A stretch of DNA of 64,000 nt from Hippopus hippopus (lineage: Eukaryota; Mollusca; Bivalvia; Cardiida; Cardiidae), in assembly GCA_946811185.2 (NCBI GenBank), contig OX328096.1:50420252-50484251 (forward strand). The letters run 5' to 3'. This document shows positions 9,590 through 21,547 of the stretch, in pieces. The notes beneath the pieces were generated by a model that had not been told where the DNA came from, searched no databases, and saw only the letters and a list, made by a program, of their open reading frames with translations. Position numbers and translations under genes: made by a program. The number at the start of each line of letters is the position of its first letter. The stretch's first letter is position 1.

Positions 9590-11235
9590 GACCGTTGTCT
9601 GCGCATGTCATATTCTTTGAAGATTTGACCTGTCTGCTATGGCGCATCACCCATCTACCAAATATTCAGGAAAAGTAGGGCTTACAGCAAAGTTATTAGC
9701 CTATTACCCATGCATGTAGGGGCTGTTTTAATGAATGGCCGATGCATAGGTTAAATCAGCGTTCACGTTAGCGCAAAAAATTGCATCTGGGACGCAATTT
9801 AACTAACACTGGACGTGAAAAGGTTACCTTCTGCGTCCACAGGACGCAAAGCACCTTTTACAATGCATCACCGATCATGGTGCTTTCAAGTTCAAGGATG
9901 CCAACGAGACGTCTTAGTAGCTCAATAGGATGCTAATTTTATCGCCTACTTAAAATTAATAGGTGTAATTATTAATTATTAAGCAGGCACCGCATGCAAG
10001 CCCCTTCAGACTGGTCGTCGCTAATTACACACCTTATCATGCTAGTCATATATTCCTGACAGGATACACACAATCAAGGCGTCGCTTAAGGAACCATGGG
10101 CAGCGAATTAATCTCGTACATGATTCCTGATTGGTACGCAGTACACTATATATTGCGTGAAAATTGGAAAAAGTCTATTTAAGCCCCCCCCCCCCCAGAA
10201 AGAGTGTGCGCCATGTTAAAAAGTGGGGGAAAGGTTCGTTTCCTGTGTGACCAGAGTGGCGGTAAGAATATTGACATGGCAGGGCGTGGCTTGCCTTTGA
10301 CACAAGTCGACCAGTTTATTTTTCAATTTAGTGGCCTCGAGCCAGTTCGGAATTTTACATTTTACATTTTTTTATCGATCCATTGCTTTGTGGGAATTTC
10401 AAGTGCATAGCCTTTTACTGTCTGAAAACATTGCGAAGAAAAGGAGCTTGTGTTCTTTATATTCAATTACCTATTTTACCTTTATCTAAAATGCAGTGAA
10501 CTGACACAGTACTTGGCTTAGCCTCGCCCTACCAGCTCTCACAACCAATGAAAAAGTCGAACACGCCGTTCTATTTATAGCCATTACCTGATAATGTGTA
10601 TTGAAAATGTCAGCGAAATCACGTCTGGATTATAAAGTATGAAGACTGTCTTATTTAGTTGTATATCGCTTATTCTTGCATAAAATGTTGTGTATAATGA
10701 ATAAATGTATAAACTATAGTAATTGTTATTGGTTGTATCCTTCATCAGTAAGTTTTTGCCAGTTTTAAAAAGAAAAATTTAAAAAAAAATTATGTCAGCT
10801 TTATGTCCGATGTCGGCATGATTTTCCGTCCCTGTCTGGTTAAACTAGAGCTCTGTTTCCTTTCTTCTTTTTTTTAATCGTCAGTTTTAAAAAATATTGA
10901 AAGTAGGAATGTCTACGAATGCTTCTCGTAGCAAGGACGCAAAATAATAGCACAAGGACGCAAATTTTCAAGCCTCTGCGTCCACAGGACGCAAAGTAGC
11001 AATAGCTGGCGCTAACGCTGTTAAATGCTAGCTGATCACAGCTGAATGAATCGCACCAGGTAGCGTTTTATTGAGTAAACGTTTATTTCATTTTCAAATG
11101 CAAAGTAATGGTTGTTGTTTTGAAAAGTAGTCTGGTTCTGTACCCAGAATGCCCATATTAGATAGATCTGTTTTTGTAGAATGCCATCTAGCGGGAGATA
11201 ATGAATCTAGATCGCATTACGCATTCGGCAAACCT
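9590..11235 (+). repeat. Interspersed repeat, copy 1, split by a 1.26 kb insertion
   Basis: The segments 9590-9756 and 11021-11235 match the uninterrupted tandem copies at 31352-31990: 'gtctgcgcat...ttcgaagatt', 'ggctgttttaatgaatggcc', then 'gctagctgatcacagctgaatgaatcgcaccaggtag' and 'atgccatctagcgggagataatga'. No coding potential seen. Confidence 0.75.
9757..11020. mobile_element. hAT-like non-autonomous transposon
   Basis: 1,264 bp. Ends CAGCGTTcacGTTAGCGC and GCGCTAACGCTG are inverted repeats. The flanking TTAAAT at 9751-9756 and 11021-11026 is a target duplication, shown by comparison with empty sites near 31500 and 31810 that read 'ggttacatgctagc'. A palindrome GCGTCCACAGGACGC sits near each end (about 9835 and 10978) in direct orientation, like subterminal binding sites. 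No transposase frame inside. The six-base duplication is shorter than the usual 8 of hAT, so the superfamily is uncertain. Confidence 0.6.
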
Positions 11236-12412
11236 CGGGTGACCCGATGAGCAAGTTAGATGTAGGTACGGAATCAGCCGAGTTGTGACGAGTGTACATT
11301 ACGCGATCTTAATAATCGTGTCGGATAACCGCTTGGTTTTGTCCTGTAAAGCGTTTTTCATGTCGCAAGTTTGCAGACAGATTCCCGAGAGTCATACTTT
11401 TTTTTGACGACAGTTCCAAAATCTGAGCGCGATTTAGGGGTAGCTACAGCGAGTTTGTGCTCCTTACTCTCAAAATGTCTTAAAATTGTACCGATCGATA
11501 CGGTTTTACTTTTAGAACAGTGCAGTTCTCGACAGAAATGACAACAAAGTGATTCTCAAAATGATTAGCCCAAACTCTGAGGCTATGAGTAAAAATGGCT
11601 TCAAAACCACCAGTGGTTGCGGTACGATCAAGATAAAAACGTCATGTATACTGCAATTTCTGCTTAAAGTCATTAAAAAGCTGAAAAGACGGTCTGAAGC
11701 GACTCTGATCGGACAATGTCAAAGATACATTTTGTTGTATCATGGGTTTTTGCGTTTTTTGCGCCGATCAATTTTTGCTGTCAGTTAATTTCTGGATAGA
11801 TACTTCCGCATAATTTGACATATTTGTCAATAAGAATAACAAGGAACTTCGAAACCTGTCATTTCACACTAGATAAGCGGATAATGGCCTTTTTTTGTCC
11901 ATGTATTTTCTTACGTGAGGTCTCGCGTGTGACCAAAATTTGTTGGTGAATTTCAATTCTGTAACCTGATTTACGCAATATTTTGTGCGATTGGGAACAC
12001 TGAATTTGTTACAGAATTTTACAAAGTTGAATTTTCTGATCCCCTAAGTTTATGTATGTGTCATTAGGCTATGATAGATCTTGGAGTTAGACGAATATGT
12101 TAGAACTTTGAAGCAGAGTGGGGGATGACTTAATATTCACTTCAGTTCAGTTTTTAAGCTTGTTTGTAATTTTTTTTTTTTATAAATTTAATCGGCATTG
12201 ACAAAAATTATCTCATGCTTTTTAAAAAAATCTCATTAAAAAAATCTATATGGGATTTTTTTCTCATAGCTTTCATCTGACAGGCATATCCCACAGACAT
12301 AAAATATTTTTGACAGTAATTTAACATGTCCCAACATTTAGGGTGTCCGAATTGGCGAATTATGGTACATTCGATATTGCTGTTAACGATCTTAGCAACA
12401 TACAGAAAATTA
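11236..12412. other. Unassigned sequence
   Basis: No gene supported. The 79-codon frame at 11549 has no recognisable domain. A 'ctcat...aaaaaaatct' motif repeats near 12210-12260, next to the possible element end. Confidence 0.4.
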
Positions 12413-13803
12413 CAAGGGCTGTTCGATATGTAATGTGTATTGTACCACAGCGCGATAACGCTTTGCACGCTTTCGTGGATGATGATATGCTTGAATAGCT
12501 CTATTCAATACCTTTCCAACGGTATAAACACGACCCTTCAGCTCCACATAGTTTTAAACTTATAGTCATTTCAATAGAGCTAGTCCTTAACCACTGTTGT
12601 AAAAATGGTTGGGAAACAGATTAAGAATATTGAAGAAATTAGAGCTTATATAAAAGTTCGCACAAAACTCGGTCATTCGGTAATGCAGATTTTTACTGAA
12701 TTGGGGGAAGTTTATGGGTCTGATAAGGTATCTTATGAGACAGTTCGTAGTTGGAGAAAGAAATTTCTGACTGGCACAGAGTCCGTCAAAGATGCAGCAA
12801 AATCTGGCTGACCTGTGACTTTAACAGGCAAGGCAAATGTCTCAAAAGTCAGGGAAATAATTGAAAGTGATGGCAGATACACGATTCGTGATATTGCCAA
12901 CGCTGTTGGCATATGGCTATCGCAGGTGCATTTCATTTTGAAGTGTATTTTGAAAGTACGAAAGATTTCTGCCAGATGGATACCGCATATATTGACAGAT
13001 GACCAAAAACGGGTAGGAGTTACGGAGTACAAACCGCTAAGCAATTGCTCAAAATGTTTTCCAAATTCAATCAAAGACAATTTGCAAACATTGTTACTGG
13101 TGACGAAACATGGGTTCACCATTTCGAACCAGTAAGAAAATTTGGAAACAAAATATGGCTAACTAAACACGGTAGAAGGCCTGTAGTTGCCAAAAGAAGC
13201 ACAAGCACAAAGAAGGTTCTTTATTGCATATTCTGCTCATGTGATGGTATAGTCGTACAAATTCCGGTGCCGAAGGGCAAAAGTGTTACAGGTCGGTATG
13301 ACCAGGGATTCTATATAATATGTTATATACGATCCCTGGTATTACCGAGATTTTATACTAAAAAAGCTCAAGAAATATTATCTTAAACGATGCCCTGTGT
13401 CAGGATTTAGGCACGTTCGTCTACTACATGATAATGCTCCATCACATACATCTGAGCTTGTGAAGCAATTTTTGAAGATCGGAGAAGGTTACTGTCTTGC
13501 CACACCCACCATACTCTCCAGATCTAGCCCCATGTGACTTTTTCCTTTTTCCAAAGCTTAAAAAGTTCTTATCTGGTCGTCGTTACAAGTTCCGACAAGC
13601 CCTTGGCTCAGCCATCAGTCAGTGCCTCAGAGGTCTACCTAAATCAGCGTACCGTGACGCATTTCAGAAATAGATACAGAGATTGAAATTATGTATTTCA
13701 AACCGCGGAGAATACTTTGAAGGGATGTAATGTTCATTTCACTATTTGAGTCGAATGCTTTTGAGATATCGTACAATACACATTACATATCGAACAACCC
13801 TCG
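12413..13803 (+). mobile_element. mariner element, copy 2 (complete ends, broken gene)
   Basis: Same family as 3266-4585. Inverted ends CAAGGGCTGTTCGATATG and ...CGAACAACCCTCG are flanked by TA at 12411-12412 and 13804-13805. Length is 1,391 bp, longer than copy 1 because of a 43 bp hairpin insertion near 13300-13342 and a 17 bp segment near 13690 that copy 1 lacks. Confidence 0.92.
12605..13672 (+). pseudogene. mariner transposase, several lesions
   Basis: ATG at 12605 (MVGKQIKNIEE). TGA at 12809-12811 replaces the CGA of copy 1. A small insertion near 13020 shifts the frame, the 43 bp insertion at 13300-13342 shifts it again, and one extra base near 13476 lies before the last catalytic block. 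TAG near 13672 ends it early. The VTGDETWVHHF, HDNAPSH and SPDLAPCDFF blocks remain readable in successive frames. It is the same DD34D enzyme type as copy 1 and plainly non-functional. Confidence 0.88.
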
Positions 13804-13805
13804 TA

Positions 13806-14160
13806 TTGATGTTAAAGTCTGTCTAATGTAAGATTATGTATTTTATGTGAAGACAATTATGGGCTGAAGTCCTTTTGTTATCAAATGTGTTTATTTGTCA
13901 AAGCAATTGTGCATAGCCACAGGTGATAAAAGTAATCAACAAGGTAAAGGTGTGAAAAAATGTCACATGTACAAGGTATCGATTTTACATCAGTATTGGG
14001 TCGATAGGTAGTTATGTTTTTACATTCTTATAAGCGGAACGTTGGATTTGGATCAGGCTCGGAGATGGTCAAAACCCCGAAATTTTGGGAGCCATAGGGC
14101 GCCCGCATTATGATAGGGTCAGAGTTTTAGCGAAGTTGACGTTCTAACTGGGTTCTACTG
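13806..14160. other. Unassigned, ending in a pogo-like terminus
   Basis: No gene. The right edge 'gttctaactgggttctactg' followed by TA is an inverted pogo/Tigger-type end facing the one at 6298. Confidence 0.35.
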
Positions 14161-14214
14161 TACACTAGTTTTTTATCTACTTCTTGGTACTGATGTTTTA
14201 GAATTACTAAGCAG

Positions 14215-14880
14215 CAGTGCTCGCGCTGCCAATCGAGATTATTGACAATTGTCGATTAATTAATTCAGCTGTCGATTAATTCTACCAATTGTCGACAAAA
14301 ATTGTCGATTAATTTATTCCCAAAAAAAGTCGGGTAAAATTCCCTTTACTTGCCTGGATCACGCGCTAATTTGCACCGGGAATGTGGTAATCGCTTGTTT
14401 CACACCTCGAAGGACGCAACCTTAGGTAATCGACAGGTCACAGTTGGCTTGTATATTTCACAACGCATGTCATGTTATCGGTTGTTATTCTAAGCCGTTA
14501 ATTGGAGAACGCGATTATTTGTTTATTTCACATTAAATTTTGATTGACTATTTTACTCGACGCAGTGATAGAATGCCTTGGATTTCAGAAACGGCGATGG
14601 CGACTACAGGAATTCAATTAGATATCATAAATTCGTTTACATTGCTAACGTAAACTGGCGCTGTTTAAATGTCGGCGAACAAAAAGAAAACAATAATTCA
14701 TAATTGAATTTAATTGACATGTTGACATTATTCTAATAAATCTTGTTCTTGAACCCTTAAAATCTTACCATTCTTCACTTATACGTCAACATGGGTCGTC
14801 CTAAACGAAAACTATCGCCAATTAAAAAAGATAATAAACTGAGGAAAATTAAACTGCATTTACAATATTGGATTTAGCAG
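14215..14880 (+). mobile_element. hAT-like 5' end with short basic N-terminal frame (truncated)
   Basis: CAGTGCTCGCGCTGCC resembles a hAT terminus. GTCGATTAAT occurs at 14251, 14271 and 14304, with GTCGAC at 14291, a cluster typical of subterminal transposase-binding repeats. A start at 14791 reads MGRPKRKLSPIKKDNK, a basic AT-hook/NLS-like segment, then stops at 14875-14877. No other end or BED finger was found, so this is a remnant at best. Confidence 0.35.
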
Positions 14881-15124
14881 TGGTACCAGTGAATAGCAGT
14901 ATGAAAATTCAAATTAAATTTAAAGGCTTAGATTGGTAACCTCGTCCACTTCACTGTTTAGGTACTATCGAGTGAATGACTTTATTTAAGACATTTTATC
15001 CTCCTCATTGACCTTATTAGAAAATAATTAAGGTCAGCAGATAATAAAGGGAGGTAATTCATCATGTAATAGAAAATTTCCTCTACTTGTGCACATCATT
15101 TATTACAATAAAAAAAAAATGTTG

Positions 15125-15440
15125 TTTGGTAAAGAAGTAACCATTCATCAAAAGAAACTAGGACTTAAATGTCTGTATGCTTTTATGCAAATAATGTGGG
15201 AAAAGGAGAACTATCCTTAGGAAATGGTGTAGAACAAATTTTCCTTTTCCTACAATATTTTCTACAATGTAAGATTAAAATGAAATTTTGTCTTTTGGTA
15301 AAGGAGTAACCATTCATCAAAAGAAACTAAGACCTAAAAGTCTTTATGCTTTTATGTAACTATTGTGGGAGGGAGCACTATCCCAGGAAATGGCATAGAG
15401 CAAATTCTCCTTTCCCACAATATTTTCTACAAGGTAAGAT
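15125..15440. repeat. Tandem pair of partial MITE-related units (~170 bp each)
   Basis: Two head-to-tail copies of 'ggtaaagNagtaaccattcatcaaaagaaacta ... ttttcctacaatattttctacaa'. Each keeps one MITE end (TTTGGTAAAG) and degraded palindrome arms. It is preceded by unassigned sequence from 14881. Confidence 0.55.
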
Positions 15441-15457
15441 TAAATATATATGACCAT

Positions 15458-15479
15458 TTTTTTATTATTATTATTATTG
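15458..15479 (+). repeat. ATT microsatellite
   Basis: Short run of TTA/ATT repeats beside the Helitron-like element at 15525. Confidence 0.8.
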
Positions 15480-15524
15480 TAATGGAAATGATTATGTGAA
15501 TGAAAGTTTGAAACTATGAGTAAA

Positions 15525-16135
15525 CTAGAGGCGCTTGAGCGCCTGTATCGCTCCACAGGCCTGATATTTCTATAGTGGCGAAAGGAAGTTTTTAACAATT
15601 ATCATTCAATCCTGCATTTTAGCTCACTGAAGAAACAATTTGGTAGACAACCACCATAGGAACTTACCTGCAAAACAACAATGAAATCCAATGAATAGTT
15701 TTAGAGAAGAAATTTTTCAAAGATTTTACTTTATACCATAAAAGGAAAATGAGTCTCCCATAAAAGCCATGTTTTTTGACAGATCTTTTTTTTTTAAGGA
15801 ATTCTGTAAACCTGTATCTAAGGAACATTCCTGCAAAATAATAATGCTATCCAAATAGCGGTTTGGGAGGAGAAGAATTTTAAAGGTTTTTTACTTTGGT
15901 TGCCATGGCAACCAGAATTCTTCATGGAACACAATTATTTGAAGGAATTTGAAAGAGGACCACCAAAGGAACATTCCTGTGAAATTTGGTAAAAATCCAG
16001 TCAATAGTTTCTGAGGAGAAGTTTTTTAAAGAAAAAGTTTACAGATGCACGCACGGACGAATGGACGAACGGACGGGCGCACGACGGACACAACGCCATG
16101 ACAATAGCTCGCTGGCCTTTGGCCAGTGGAGCTAA
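15525..16135 (+). mobile_element. Helitron-like element, subfamily CTAGAGGCGC, copy 1
   Basis: About 611 bp. 5' hairpin AGGCGCTTGAGCGCCT; then GCTCCACAGGC; a unique body; X-box palindrome GGTTGCCATGGCAACC at 15898-15913; a GACG-rich run at about 16050-16090; 3' hairpin CTGGCC-TTT-GGCCAG; then TGGAGCTAA. It is almost base-for-base identical with 23021-23639. No coding frame, hence non-autonomous. Confidence 0.8.
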
Positions 16136-16900
16136 AAAACAAAGTTAATGCTACATGTGCATGTCTTTTTTTTTAAACCAAACTTCGGGCGCTTAATTTG
16201 TCTATTATTTTTTTCAAGAAAAAATTGTTGGCCATTATTTTACTTGGGCCAGAGCTAGCACTGAAGTAGTATTTATTACTGGTAAAAAATGTGGACATTA
16301 TTTATTCTGCTGGTCTCTTCTGAGGCTTATTTTCAGGTACATTTATGACACCATTATACAAGTGTTGCTACTGCTAATCAGTACCCCGGGGGGGGGGGGG
16401 GGGGGGGCACCTATTGATGCTATAGCAAATGAATATGATAAGGGATAATCCTTTTCTTGGACTAATTGGCAATTTAGTATTTTATAAACATAACCCTACA
16501 ACCCACACTTGTTTGTCTGCACTTGTCATAAAGGTCCATTATATAATGGTATAAGCAACTAAAACCAGCTTTATTGTACAGCGAGCATCTACAGTTATAC
16601 AATCTTTTACAGCTATACAGTTAGATGCATGTCTCTGTACATTTAAGCAGCTGTGTTGCCTTTATTGCTTGGATGACCATGCTGTTGCAAACTTTAATAT
16701 GTTCTTATACTTTCAGACACATCATTTTTTGCAGCAACTGCTCCTTTTTCAATGATGATTTAGATCAAAATCTTATCTTGGAAAATATATCTAACTGAAA
16801 ACTTCTCTTTTCAACATTATGCAAGACAGTGAGGAAAAAGAGACAATTGCTGACGAGGTTACTTCTCATTATTTCTCTTCATATTGAACCATAAAAGAGT
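16136..16900. other. No gene; long G run
   Basis: Unassigned sequence containing an uninterrupted run of about 20 G at 16388-16407. Confidence 0.5.
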
Positions 16901-17123
16901 TTAACCCATTACCACCCCATCTTGAGTTTTAACCCTGAAGTAGACTGCTTTTGAAAACATTGTGGAAAAAGGAGAAAATGCTGGTAACCAGCATTTTCTC
17001 GCTTTCCCACAAGGTTTTCTACACTATCAAATACAAATGCCATCTCTGAGCCACATTTAAATTGTTGTAAGAGCTTTCAATTTGGCCAAGTCTACATTTT
17101 TGTCTTGTGGTAAAGACTTTTAA
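16901..17123 (+). mobile_element. Palindromic TTAA MITE
   Basis: TTAACCCATTACC to ...GACTTTTAA. The palindrome axis GGTAACC is intact and the arms have two mismatches. Confidence 0.75.
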
Positions 17124-17444
17124 CACATTATTTTCCAGTACCAGGTCTTACCCTGTCTATCTTATGATATTTCTTGTTTAAAACATAGCTTTTCCACATT
17201 AACATCTTTGAAATAATGATGGGCTGTAAGAGAGAAATGAACACTTTGGCAATGAGTTTGGTTAATCATCAGAAAGAAATTTGCTAAGCAGAAGGCCCGA
17301 ACTGGCAAGCCCCTGGTTCCAAGTTGTGCACTTTACTAACTCAGCAACTAAGGCTCCATCAAAACATAACACAGGAGACAACAGAAAGGGAATGATTAGC
17401 CCCTATTGTTTTCCAAGATAATGGGGGAGTGAACTGACAATCAA
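17124..17444. other. Unassigned, possible antisense tRNA-like segment
   Basis: No gene. The stretch near 17300-17350 ('gaactggcaagcccctggttcc...aactcagcaactaaggc') faintly recalls a tRNA-derived SINE head but lacks clear A and B boxes. Confidence 0.25.
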
Positions 17445-17686
17445 AACACCTGATAAAACCCCATTAATCCTTCATCCTTCAAATCATCCCGTGTTTTAAC
17501 AACTCTGAGACAAAGAAAAAATTGCATAAAAAGGAAAAAATGCAGCAAACCAGCATTTTCTCCTTTTCCCACAATATCTCCAACTTTGTCAAACACATGT
17601 CTTGTCTTATCAAATGAGCCAAATTTAATTTGCAATCTGCAAATGCTTTTGATTTAGAAAAGTCTAAACTTTTTCAATCTGGTTAA
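17445..17686 (+). mobile_element. TTAA MITE, degenerate
   Basis: The right part ('ccaaatttaatttgcaatctgcaaatgcttttgattt') is clear, and the palindrome is recognisable with several changes. It abuts the next copy through a shared GGTTAA. Confidence 0.55.
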
Positions 17687-17912
17687 CCCTCTACCACACA
17701 ATCCCAAGTTTAACCCCCACCCAAAGGAAAAGGCCTTTTGAAAACATTGTGGGAAAAGAAGAAGATGCTGGTAACCAGCATTTTGTCCTTTTCCCATGTT
17801 TTCTACACTGTCAAAGACAAATTCCATCATTGGAACCACTTCTAAATTGTCGTCTGCAAATGTTTTCATTTCAGAGAAGTCTACAATAACTTTGTCATTT
17901 GGTATAGGATAA
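17683..17912 (+). mobile_element. Palindromic TTAA MITE
   Basis: Begins TTAACCCTCTACCACACAA. The palindrome is intact except for a small deletion in the right arm. The right end is changed to GGTATAGGATAA. Confidence 0.75.
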
Positions 17913-18282
17913 GAGTAAAGGGCAAACAGCTGCTGTTCCAAACAATCTGGATAACTAATCAAATCTAATAAGCCTTGCTGAACCTGTTGCACTTTGTCAA
18001 ACAGTTTTTCTGAGAACCTGTTCTTTGATAATTGTTTTCTACCACTTTTCCTTGTTTTAGAGTTCTGAGTATCTTTAAGTACCTGAGATTAGCGCTGAAG
18101 GAACACATAAAGAAACCATTTTTTCTGTCAATTAAGAGCAGCCAATGCTTATTTCAACTCTGTTTTCAGTCAGACAATCTCATAAAAACACAGAGTATAG
18201 ATACAGGATCAGCCCACCCATTATGAGCAGTCTGTTCTTAATCTACACTGTCCTTAAAAACAACTGGAGTTATGAATCTTAG
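17913..18282. other. No feature recognised
   Basis: Short frames only, without recognisable motifs. Confidence 0.4.
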
Positions 18283-18472
18283 GGTTAACTTTTTACTACA
18301 CCACAAAATTTTAAGACTATCAAATTGAAAGCATTAAAAAGATAAACAGACTACAATTAAAATAAGCAAGAAAGAAGATTTCACTCTTTATATTGTAGAA
18401 AACATTATGGAAAAGGGAGAAATTGTTTGTAACCTAGGTCCATAAAACATACTATGGTTTGGTAAAGTGTTA
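18283..18472 (-). mobile_element. TTAA MITE, degenerate, reverse orientation
   Basis: TTAACTTTTTACTACACCA...GGTAAAGTGTTAA. The 'caaattgaaagcatt' block is on the left. The right palindrome arm is lost. Confidence 0.5.
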
Positions 18473-18727
18473 ACTACTTTCGATTAATATCTTTTAAATT
18501 GGCAATTTGGCAAATGCAACTGCTGTTGTAAGAAGATGATAGGAATTTACATCCCTCTTCTTCACCAAATTGGATGTCTATATTCATATAATGGTTTAGC
18601 CAATCAGAAGTCGTGTTACTTTCTAATTTAGAAAATTCTGAAGAATAAGATTAAGAACATTCTTAAGAATGGATGGTGATTACCGGTCCAACTTGGACAA
18701 GTTTAAAATTTTGCCCTCTAGTAATGA

Positions 18728-18933
18728 GTTTACCCTTTACCAAACAACATTTCAAAGGACTTACAGACAACAAATGTGGCTATAATGGTGGAAATAGGGT
18801 TTGAAAGGGTAGAAAACATTGTGGGTAAGGAGAAAATGCTGGTTACCAGCACTTTTCTCCTTTTCCTACAATTTTTTCAAAAGCCTTCTCTTTGATAATT
18901 GTGAAAACTCAGCATTTTGTGGTAAAGGGTTAA
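18728..18933 (-). mobile_element. Palindromic TTAA MITE, reverse orientation
   Basis: The left end TTTACCCTTTACCAAACAA and the right end GGTAAAGGGTTAA are well kept. The axis reads GGTTACC. Confidence 0.75.
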
Positions 18934-19458
18934 AGGTGGCTCAAAATGATACAACTTGTCCCTGTAAATAATCAAAATGATAAGTTAGCAGAAGGTGACT
19001 CTGAACCCAACCCTGAAAAACAAGGAAAATCAACATAGATTCAGTTTTAACCCATATGAAAGACATTTTGGCAAGAGCAAAAATTGGTTATGATGAGCAG
19101 CTTCTCTTTTGCCACAATCTTTTAAAAAGTGGTCTGCTACAACCTGAAATGGTGTGCGTGCATGAGTAACTCTTGCAAAGAAATAAATCAAAGTTTCAGA
19201 GTTGCTTCCCCTTACCACAAAATCATTTATACCTTCCATAATTTTTCAAGTTACTGAACCTTACTTCACAATCTTTTAATCAATTTTCTATGCTGAAATA
19301 ATTTTACTTATCTGAAAGGTCATCCTTTAAAAGAAATGGTGGCAAACATCCTTAACCTTTTAACACACTCAAATAGTGATTGCTGAAGATGCAGGCTTGC
19401 ATAGAGAAGATAAAATTCAACAAATTTGCTTCTTCTTGGAATGCAGTAATAAGCTTAC
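18934..19458. other. No gene; possible decayed MITE
   Basis: The 'agacattttggcaagagc...gcttctcttttgccacaatcttttaaaa' segment (19060-19130) looks like a badly decayed MITE palindrome. Confidence 0.3.
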
Positions 19459-19663
19459 TTAACCCATTACTACCGAGTCCGAGATTTTAATAACCCTGAC
19501 AAAAAGCCCTTTGAAAACAGCATGAATAAGGAGAAAATGCTGGTAACCAGTTTTTTCTACCCTATCAAAGACAATCCCAGTATTTGTGCAACAATGAATT
19601 TATTGTCTGCAAATGCATTCAATTTGGACCAGTCTGAAATTTTGTTGTTTGGTAAGGAGTTAA
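19459..19663 (+). mobile_element. TTAA MITE, palindrome right arm deleted
   Basis: TTAACCCATTACTACC ... GGTAAGGAGTTAA. The left arm and the GGTAACCAG axis are present, but most of the right arm is missing. Confidence 0.7.
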
Positions 19664-21005
19664 TACAGTTGCTTGCTTAATAGTGGTGATCACTGAGACA
19701 GGCTTAACTATAACCTTCACTAGTAAATCACCTTTCGCAGCCAATGTAGCTCAAGAAGTGACTACACATGCAGTCTGATCATAGACCCACAATATCTACT
19801 TTACAGAGACATTCAGGTCAAAAGCAGCCTTGAAACACCTATTGTTTTGGGACTTTTTCCATGCTAAAGATGTACAATTGTTTTTGTTAGACACTCTCAG
19901 AATTAAAATCCACGAAAGCTTCATATGGTTTAACTTAGGAGTACAAAATAGAGTTGCAGGAAAAGCATTTCAGATTCACAGGTTAATTTGGATTCACAAT
20001 TCATTCATTTATGACAATATGAGGGAACTAAATTAACCATGCCAGCTGTGACACTGAATTTATGACTGCAACAGTGTGATTCATTGCAAAGTCATGAGGT
20101 CTTTCTTGTCCTTCATTAAGTAGCTTACCTACCCTGATTTATGTACTTTTGGACACTTTAAGGTTACAAACAAAGAGACCCAGAGGCGTATTCACCAATT
20201 ATTCAATTTCAAACTCCAACTCTTAAGACTACTTATCCGATTGGTAGAGCTGTTTTCTCCAAGCCAATCAGATAACTAATCTTGGAATTTCAGATTGAAA
20301 GGACAGAATACACATGTAGCATGATGAGTTCAGTCTAAGATCTTTAAGGTAATTCTAATCTTAAAAATCTGTGTTGTAAATAATCATTGCAATCATGTCA
20401 TAGAGAAACTTCATTTGGATACCCACCCATAAAAAGTTTGCAGCGAAAAGCCAGCCTAAAATTATGATAGATTAAAATAGGGAACAAGAATAAGAGCTTT
20501 CCTGTAAAAAATGCAATAAATATACCAATGTGGCATTTGGTCACCACCTTCTCTGTCATACACCCATTTTGCCCCATTCATATATTATCTATAAGCCTTA
20601 TACAGGCAATATTATATCTAAAACATATCGGTAGACATGAAAACCTTCTTTTCCTGGGATTCCTGGTACCACTGGCTTCAAGCAAAACTTTGACATAATA
20701 CGTTACTCCTGAATGCATTAAAGACGATCGCTACAGTTTCACCATTTTTTGAAAACATTCAGAATTTCATGAAACTTTGTTTGGTGATAGTTTATTATCT
20801 GATCAACAAAAATAGGAGATAAAAAGAGGGGGTCACCAGCTTTGGGAAAATTCTATGAATATTTCTTTTAGCACACCCTGCATTGGGGCAGTTCAGGATG
20901 AAATTTCACCTATGAAAACTAAGTCTATGAATATTTTTTTACATGACAACAATTATAAGCAAATTTTATGTCATTGTATTGATGAAACATCAAATTTAAT
21001 GAAAA
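19664..21005. other. No gene recognised in 1.3 kb
   Basis: The longest frame is 68 codons (19830) with no domain. No terminal repeats were seen. Confidence 0.45.
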
Positions 21006-21547
21006 CAAGAGGGTCATGATGGCCCTGGATCGCTCACCTGAGTCAATAGGCAAAATTTCACTCCACGTGCATAATTCAATTTCTGACCAATAGATAGGTC
21101 AATTGAGCTTAAAATGTGGCCTCTAGAGGGTCCACATGGAATTTCCGTAAGTTGGCATAGTGACCTACTTTATCACCATAGGTGACCCAATATAGAACTC
21201 ATCACAAATTGATCAAGACAAACATTCTGAACAGTTTTCAAGTTAATTGAGCAATAACTGTGGCCTCTAGAGTGCCCACAAGGTATTTCTTTAATTTGAC
21301 CTAGTGACCTAGATTATGACCCCAGGTGACCCAATTTCATACTCATCCGATATTTCATCAAGATAAACATTCTGACCAATTTTCAAGCCAATAGAGCGAG
21401 AAATGTGGCCTCTGCAGTGCCCTAAAGGTATTTCTTTAATTTGACCTAGTGACCTAGTTTATGACCCCAGGTGACCCAATCTTGAACTAATCCCAGATTT
21501 CATTAAGAGAAACATTTTACCCAATTCTAAAATCAATTGAACAATAA

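Larger units (their letters stand above)
9367..12292. mobile_element. Possible large DNA element with GGATATGCC ends
   Basis: GGATATGCC at 9367 followed by 'atgagagaaatctcat' is mirrored by '...atctcat...gacaGGCATATCC' ending near 12292. It encloses the interspersed repeat at 9590-11235 and the hAT-like insertion at 9757-11020. The inverted ends are short and no clear target duplication was found. Confidence 0.3.
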
